Positions 59,633-64,000 of a stretch of DNA of 64,000 nt are shown here, piece by piece. Numbering within the stretch: position 1 is the stretch's first letter; each line of letters begins with the position of its first letter. Position numbers and translations under genes: made by a program. The notes below the pieces were generated by a model, which searched no databases, was not told the origin of the DNA, and saw only the letters and a list, made by a program, of their open reading frames with translations. The stretch spans positions 62,001-126,000 of the forward strand of contig JAEURN010000008.1 in NCBI GenBank assembly GCA_016789105.1, given 5' to 3'. The stretch is from Armatimonadota bacterium (GTDB lineage Bacteria; Armatimonadota; Fimbriimonadia; Fimbriimonadales; Fimbriimonadaceae).

Positions 59633-60355
59633 ATGACCGACGAGCGACTCTACCGCGTCTTCAAACTCCATGAGATCGACGAGGCGCTCTTGGCCATCAA
59701 AAGCAAAGCGGAAAACCTCGACCTCGGCAAGCGGGAGCTCGCCGCAGTCAAGAAAATCCAAAACGACTACGCCGAAGACCTTTCTCACCACGACGACCTG
59801 AAGAAACAATTGGCCGCCGAGAAACTCAAGGCCGAACAGGCGGCGGAGAAGATCAAAAAGTTTTCTCAGCAACTCTACGACGGATCAATTGTCTCCGCCA
59901 AAGAAGTCGAGAACCTGCAGAAAGAAGTCGCCATGCTCGAGGAACTCGGCCTGCAAGCCGAAAGCCGGGTCGAGGAGTTGGAAGCTGAGTTCAAAGCTTC
60001 AGCCAAAAAGACTGAGAAGATCCACGCCAAAATTTCCGAACTGGAACAAGCTGCGGCCGAAAAACGCGCTAAGGCCCAAACTGAACATGCCGAACTGAAA
60101 ATTAAGTTCAGCGAAGTCGGCGGGCAAAGGGCGGCCAAGGAGGCCGAAGTCGAGCCCGAACTCTTGAAATTTTACAATGCGGCCCGCAAGCGCAGCGGCA
60201 CCACCGGGCTGGCGCTGGTCACCCCCGATAACCGGTGTTCCGGGTGCGGCGTGCCCGTGCCGGAACGGACCCGCGACGCCATCCGGATCGGCAAAACGCA
60301 ACAGTGCGAATCGTGCCGCCGCATCCTGTTCTTCCGGGAAGAGGCCCCGGCATGA
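59633..60355 (+). CDS. coiled-coil protein with C4 zinc ribbon
   Basis: A 240-residue protein of the CT398-like C4 zinc-ribbon family. Residues 15-175 are a long coiled coil (repeated AEKLKAEQAAEKIKKF-type heptads) and the C-terminus holds a zinc site in CSGCGVPVPERTRDA and CESCRRILFF (two CxxC pairs). Family members associate with RNA or nucleic acids or with flagellar and secretion machinery in other species; the role here is unknown. Its stop overlaps the lipoprotein gene by four bases. Confidence 0.85.
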   Translation: MTDERLYRVFKLHEIDEALLAIKSKAENLDLGKRELAAVKKIQNDYAEDLSHHDDLKKQLAAEKLKAEQAAEKIKKFSQQLYDGSIVSAKEVENLQKEVAMLEELGLQAESRVEELEAEFKASAKKTEKIHAKISELEQAAAEKRAKAQTEHAELKIKFSEVGGQRAAKEAEVEPELLKFYNAARKRSGTTGLALVTPDNRCSGCGVPVPERTRDAIRIGKTQQCESCRRILFFREEAPA

Positions 60356-61053
60356 AACAACTCGCCGTTTTGATCAGTTTGGCCATTCTCATGGCCGGGT
60401 GCGCCAAGTTCCCCGGCTCCGGTACCGTCGGCAACACGAAACGTCTTGTGTTCAAGCTCCGGGTGGACGGGCAGTTGAGGACCGGGCAGGGCACTGGCCA
60501 ATCCGGGTTGCCCTATGTTTATGTCATTGCCCTCAACCTCTCAAAAAGCGATATCCCGACAACCACCGGCCCGATTCCGGTCGTGATCCCCGGCGGTAAC
60601 GGCATCGTGGCCGGCGAAGTAACCCACTTCATCCTTTGGAACCCCCTCGCCCAGCCCCAATACCAAATCTTCCAATTCAGCGACTCGACCCTCAACACCT
60701 ACTTCCAGACCGGCGTGCCGGTTGTTTACACCCCCACCAACGAAGGGGATCGCGAATTGCAGTTCGAAGTCGACCTCTCGCAACTTGTGGCCGCCGGGAC
60801 TATCGACGATTACAAATCGGTGCAAATCAACTTCCTCACCATGAACAACACCAACACTTCGGGCGGGGGAAGGGTTTGGGATGCCTTGGGGGATGGGAAC
60901 ATCCCGACTCAGGTCAATTCGCCGCTGACCGTGCGCCTCAACAGCAGCCAGGTTTACAATAATCAAAACCAAATCCTCACCGAACCGCAAGGCGATGCGG
61001 CCGACCCAGACTTGGACATTGTGGACTGGTCGGTCGAAGTCCGTATCCAGTGA
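60352..61053 (+). CDS. lipoprotein, unknown function
   Basis: A 233-residue exported lipoprotein. The signal peptide ends in a lipobox MAGC at residue 17. The mature part is strand-rich (RLVFKLRVDG, LPYVYVIALNLSKSD) with Asn/Thr/Gly-rich stretches, possibly a beta-sandwich. ATG at 60352 overlaps the previous stop by four bases. The frame continues upstream only as a shadow of the zinc-ribbon gene. Confidence 0.7.
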   Translation: MKQLAVLISLAILMAGCAKFPGSGTVGNTKRLVFKLRVDGQLRTGQGTGQSGLPYVYVIALNLSKSDIPTTTGPIPVVIPGGNGIVAGEVTHFILWNPLAQPQYQIFQFSDSTLNTYFQTGVPVVYTPTNEGDRELQFEVDLSQLVAAGTIDDYKSVQINFLTMNNTNTSGGGRVWDALGDGNIPTQVNSPLTVRLNSSQVYNNQNQILTEPQGDAADPDLDIVDWSVEVRIQ

Positions 61054-61071
61054 TCCGGAAGGGGCACTCCG

Positions 61072-61983
61072 ATGCCGAAAGTCTCGATCCTCCTCACCTG
61101 CTACAACCACCTCCGATACCTTAAGGCGGCATGGCAAAGTATTTTAGACCAAACGTTCCAAGATTTTGAAGTGATCGCCTTGGACGACGGATCTACGGAC
61201 GGCACCCGAGAATGGCTCTCCAGTCAAGAGGGGGCCAAGTTGGTCTTCAATCCGCAAAACGTTGGCACTTACGCGACCCTCAACATCGGTCTGCATCACG
61301 CCACCGGCGAATACATCGCCGTTTTCAATGACGACGACATTTGGATGCCGACAAAACTGGAACGCCAGGTCGCCATGCTGGACGCCAACCCCCGAATCGG
61401 CCTTGTGCACACCGACGGCTGGTTCATCGACGGTGAGGGCCGCCAAAGGCAGGATTCCCCCCTCGGTTTTGAATTCCCCCGCACCGAAACCGGGGACATC
61501 CTCCTCGCCCTCATCCATGCCAACGCCATCATCGCCAGCGCCGTCGTGGCGCGAAAAACTTGCTTTGACGAACTCGGGGGGTTCAATGAGCGGTATTTCG
61601 GATCGGGCGATTGGGAGATGTGGTACCGGATTTGTGAAAAGTGGGACGCCGGCTACATCGGGGAGCCGCTGACCCTCTACCGGGTTCATGGGGCCAACGC
61701 GAGCCACAAACTGGATCGCATCTGGCAAGATGACGCCCTGCTGCGGGAATGGATTGCCGAGAGGATCCCAAACTACCGAGGCCGGTTCTCGCCCGAGGAT
61801 CTGCAAGAAGCCGAAGCCCACAACTATGCCTGCCTGGGCACCGTCAAAGTTTTGGGCGGCGAGGCAGAAGAGGGCCGGGAATATTACCGCCGCTCTCTGG
61901 AAATCGACCCCAAACGGTGGAAAAGTCGCGCCAGGATCTGCGCCAGCTACCTGCCCAAATCCTTTTTTCGCAAACTCCTCTAA
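61072..61983 (+). CDS. glycosyltransferase family 2
   Basis: A 303-residue cytoplasmic GT-A enzyme for surface polysaccharide or glycolipid synthesis. The nucleotide-sugar fold begins VSILLTCYNHLRYLKAAWQSILDQTFQDFEVIALDDGSTDGT; the metal-binding DxD is NDDDIW, and a later acidic ED-type motif is GSGDWEMWYRI. A GGAAGGGG sequence before the ATG may be a ribosome site. Its TAA overlaps the stop of the converging SpoIIM-family gene by two bases. Confidence 0.92.
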   Translation: MPKVSILLTCYNHLRYLKAAWQSILDQTFQDFEVIALDDGSTDGTREWLSSQEGAKLVFNPQNVGTYATLNIGLHHATGEYIAVFNDDDIWMPTKLERQVAMLDANPRIGLVHTDGWFIDGEGRQRQDSPLGFEFPRTETGDILLALIHANAIIASAVVARKTCFDELGGFNERYFGSGDWEMWYRICEKWDAGYIGEPLTLYRVHGANASHKLDRIWQDDALLREWIAERIPNYRGRFSPEDLQEAEAHNYACLGTVKVLGGEAEEGREYYRRSLEIDPKRWKSRARICASYLPKSFFRKLL

Positions 61984-62969
61984 GCCAAACCGACATCTTC
62001 GGCGGTCAGGTTGCGGCCATAAAAACCAAGGTACGCCGTCCAGGCCGTGAGAGCGACCAGGGCAAACGCGACTTTCACCGGGATCGAGATGTTCGGGTTG
62101 AAGCTGAAAAACCCTTCAATCGGCGCCGCGGCAAAAATCATCACCAAAGCCAAAACGGTGAGGACAAACGCATCCTTCCCCGCATGTTTGAGCGAATCCA
62201 CTAACCGGCGCCGCCCAGGGAACAGCAAGCCCGCGGCCAGGACATAACCGGCACCACCGGCAACGAAGATCCCCCCAATTTCGCTGATGCCGTGGGGGGC
62301 GATGGATGCGATCAGGTAAGGCAGCAAGCCGACATCCAGCATGTCGCGGCCCAAGGCGCCGACCATGACGCCGTTCTGCCAAATCATCAAAGTGGAACCG
62401 ATCCCCGCCGTTCCCGCCGCCACCCCGATCGTCACCAATCCGACCCTGGGATTGTTGCTGGCATAAAACCCGGTCATCATCGTGCTCTCATCCACGGTCC
62501 GCGGGTCGAACCCGCCCTTTTGCCATTCCTTGAACAGCGGCTCCATTTCGGCGCTCACAAAATAAGGCCGGGTCTCCGGCCGCACCGTCATCATTGTCGC
62601 CGCGTAAAAAGCTCCGGCGAAAAACACGGTTGCCGCGATCAAAAACGCCCAGAACCGCCGCCGGAACGTATCGGCACCCAGCCAAACCGCTTGCTGGATC
62701 ACTTTGCCAAATGGGGCGGCCCGGTTCCGATACAACTGCCCATAAGCCCGGCTGACCAACGTGTTCAAATAAGCGACGACATCCCGGTTGCTGGAATGGG
62801 CGCTCAGATAAGCCAGATCACCAGAGGCCTGCCGATAGAGGCGGACATATTCCACGATCTCCGCCCCCGTCAGGTCGCGGAACGATTTGTGGGCCTTGTT
62901 GCACAATAGGGAGAGCCGCTGCCACCCGTCGTACCGCCGACCCATGTATTCCTCTTCGTTGAAAACCAC
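61980..62969 (-). CDS. SpoIIM/DUF95-family membrane protein
   Basis: A 329-residue membrane protein of the SpoIIM family, part of a peptidoglycan-remodelling complex in sporulating Firmicutes. Motifs: RRYDGWQRLSLLCNKA, an N-terminal soluble domain, then about five hydrophobic segments with IWQNGVMVGALGRDM and APHGISEIGGIFVAGGAGYVLAAGL (the characteristic AxHGxxE region). GTG at 62969 is chosen because TAGAAT ends seven bases upstream and the added residues fit the family; ATG 62945 is the alternative. No spore genes are near, so its role is probably different. Confidence 0.85.
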   Translation of the reverse strand: MVFNEEEYMGRRYDGWQRLSLLCNKAHKSFRDLTGAEIVEYVRLYRQASGDLAYLSAHSSNRDVVAYLNTLVSRAYGQLYRNRAAPFGKVIQQAVWLGADTFRRRFWAFLIAATVFFAGAFYAATMMTVRPETRPYFVSAEMEPLFKEWQKGGFDPRTVDESTMMTGFYASNNPRVGLVTIGVAAGTAGIGSTLMIWQNGVMVGALGRDMLDVGLLPYLIASIAPHGISEIGGIFVAGGAGYVLAAGLLFPGRRRLVDSLKHAGKDAFVLTVLALVMIFAAAPIEGFFSFNPNISIPVKVAFALVALTAWTAYLGFYGRNLTAEDVGLA

Positions 62970-62976
62970 CCGCCTT

Positions 62977-62982
62977 ATTCTA
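62977..62982 (-). promoter_or_regulatory. -10 element TAGAAT for the SpoIIM-family gene, leaderless type
   Basis: On the minus strand TAGAAT ends seven bases before the GTG at 62969, selecting that start. Confidence 0.5.
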
Positions 62983-63155
62983 GACGGACCTTGGAACGAC
63001 GGATGCCCCGGCGAGAACTTTGCCCAATGCTTGGCGTCAAAGAAGTATCCGCCCGCCATGGAATTGGGAATCCCGCCCATTTGGCACACGCTTTGCCGCA
63101 CAAAGAACAGACCGCGCAACCGGAAGCCGTGCCGGACGTGGAATGAAGAGAGGCC

Positions 63156-64000
63156 ATGACCCGAGAATCGACCGCCTCCGACCCTGGGATCGGCAGCTAC
63201 CTGAGCCGCCTCACGCAGGCCCCCTTGCTCTCGGCTGAAGAAGAGCGGGTGCTCACGGTCGCCGCCCAAAACGGGTCGGCGGCCGCCCGGGAACGCCTTG
63301 TCGAATCCAACATCCGGCTGGTCATCAACATCGCCAAGGGTTACCATTCCCGGCAAATCCCATTGGAAGACCTGATCCAAGAAGGGGCGATCGGGCTCAT
63401 CACTGCCATCGAAAGGTTCGACCCCGGCAAGGGCTTCCGGTTTTCCACCTATGCGACCCACTGGATCAAACAGTCCATCGGCCGCGCCGTTGATAGTAAA
63501 TCAAAAACGATCCGGTTGCCCGCCCACATCAGCCAAACCCTGCGGCGGATCGAAAAAACCCGGACGGACATCATGGCCAAAACGGGCTGCGACCCCACCC
63601 ATGAGCAGATCGCCCGGGAAATGGGGATCAGCCTGCGCAAACTCGCCAGCCTGATGCAGGCATCGCAGGAGCTCATCAGCCTCGAAATCCGTGTCGGCGA
63701 CGGCGAAAGCTCCACTCTGGGGAGCCTGTTGCCTGACACCGCCAACCGCGACCCCGAAGAGGCGATCATCGACAGCGAGGTGATCGAAGAGCTCAACGAA
63801 TTCCTCAACCTCCTCACCGACCGCGAACGACGGATCGTGCAATACCGGCTCCGCAACGACGATGGGACCAGCCGATTCCGCGACGAATTGAGCGTAGAAC
63901 TGAGGATCACCCGCGAACGGGTCCGCCAAATCGAAATCCAAGCGATCAAAAAACTTCGGCAGATTGCATCCCGCCGAAGAACAAAAGAGTATTTGGGGTG
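63156..64000 (+). CDS. sigma-70 RpoD/RpoS-like sigma factor, truncated by window end
   Basis: At least 281 residues of a sigma-70-family factor. Region 1.2 is GIGSYLSRLTQAPLLSAEEE, region 2 covers RLVESNIRLVINIAKGYH, EDLIQEGAIGLITAIERFDP and FSTYATHWIKQSIGRAV, region 3 follows (HISQTLRRIEKTRTDIMA), and region 4 is LLTDRERRIVQYRL through VELRITRERVRQIEIQAIKKLRQ. In region 2.3 the usual WW pair is HW. AAGAGAGG close to the ATG is a Shine-Dalgarno sequence. No stop is reached. Divergent from the SpoIIM gene. Confidence 0.93.
   Translation, partial: MTRESTASDPGIGSYLSRLTQAPLLSAEEERVLTVAAQNGSAAARERLVESNIRLVINIAKGYHSRQIPLEDLIQEGAIGLITAIERFDPGKGFRFSTYATHWIKQSIGRAVDSKSKTIRLPAHISQTLRRIEKTRTDIMAKTGCDPTHEQIAREMGISLRKLASLMQASQELISLEIRVGDGESSTLGSLLPDTANRDPEEAIIDSEVIEELNEFLNLLTDRERRIVQYRLRNDDGTSRFRDELSVELRITRERVRQIEIQAIKKLRQIASRRRTKEYLG

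Noticed and set aside
1-64000. tRNA genes, rRNA genes and CRISPR arrays
   Set aside because: Intergenic gaps are short, and no cloverleaf, rRNA or regular repeat-spacer pattern was seen by eye; a tRNAscan and CRISPR-finder run would be decisive.

Overview
The window is a high-G+C stretch of a free-living, diderm bacterial chromosome. The prepilin at 1367-2311 has the DUF1559-like N-terminus that I associate with Armatimonadota (Fimbriimonadia) or, less likely, Planctomycetota. LpxB, an MlaE-type permease, a DUF374 acyltransferase, a PpiC-type lipoprotein and many lipoboxes indicate an outer membrane with lipid A. I found no tRNA, rRNA, CRISPR array, transposase or phage gene. The assignment to Armatimonadota is an inference from sequence style, not a database result.

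Layout. 1-8.9 kb: M29 and M42 peptidases, a pilin with a small lipoprotein, a three-gene minus-strand group (GH57 enzyme, lipoprotein, WD40 protein) and an orphan MalG-like permease with a large extracytoplasmic insertion. 9-16.7 kb: serC and an acyltransferase-3 gene, a beta-propeller protein, queC-queE, a NodB-like protein lacking metal ligands, and a membrane Fe-S reductase coupled to acpS. 16.7-19.7 kb: pstS-pstC-pstA without pstB, behind an 11-bp-phased repeat that is also a long hairpin. 19.7-29.3 kb: methyltransferase, large secreted protein, polA, oxidoreductase, mlaE, pyrD and a ChaN-like protein. 29.3-33.7 kb: rpsU, PgpH-like HD protein, ybeY, a diacylglycerol kinase-PAP2 fusion and a CorC/HlyC protein, probably one transcription group. 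33.8-35.25 kb: an A+T-richer accessory patch with a second prepilin, preceded by a promoter-like sequence with a C8 tract in its spacer. 35.3-44.7 kb: small proteins, AlbA_2 protein, HD protein, transketolase, GNAT enzyme, a probable structured RNA, lpxB, a DnaA-domain-I-like protein and a metallo-beta-lactamase-fold enzyme. 44.7-54.2 kb: WhiG/FliA-type sigma factor, PpiC-type lipoprotein, speE and speD, and a tight four-gene operon (ABC ATPase, FtsX-like permease, RibD-C reductase, DsbA-like protein). 54.3-64 kb: a sigma factor fused to a degenerate GGDEF domain, pilC, yebC, rhomboid, DUF374 acyltransferase, zinc-ribbon protein, lipoprotein, glycosyltransferase, SpoIIM-family protein and a sigma-70 factor cut by the window end.

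Regulation. Many genes have a -10-like hexamer ending 5-7 bases before the start codon and no Shine-Dalgarno sequence, the arrangement of leaderless transcripts. Others (pstS, sigma-GGDEF, the small gene after the first sigma factor, the last sigma factor) have clear purine-rich ribosome sites. Operons often use 1-4 base stop/start overlaps. Three sigma factors in 64 kb, one with a cyclic-di-GMP-type domain, are the most distinctive content.
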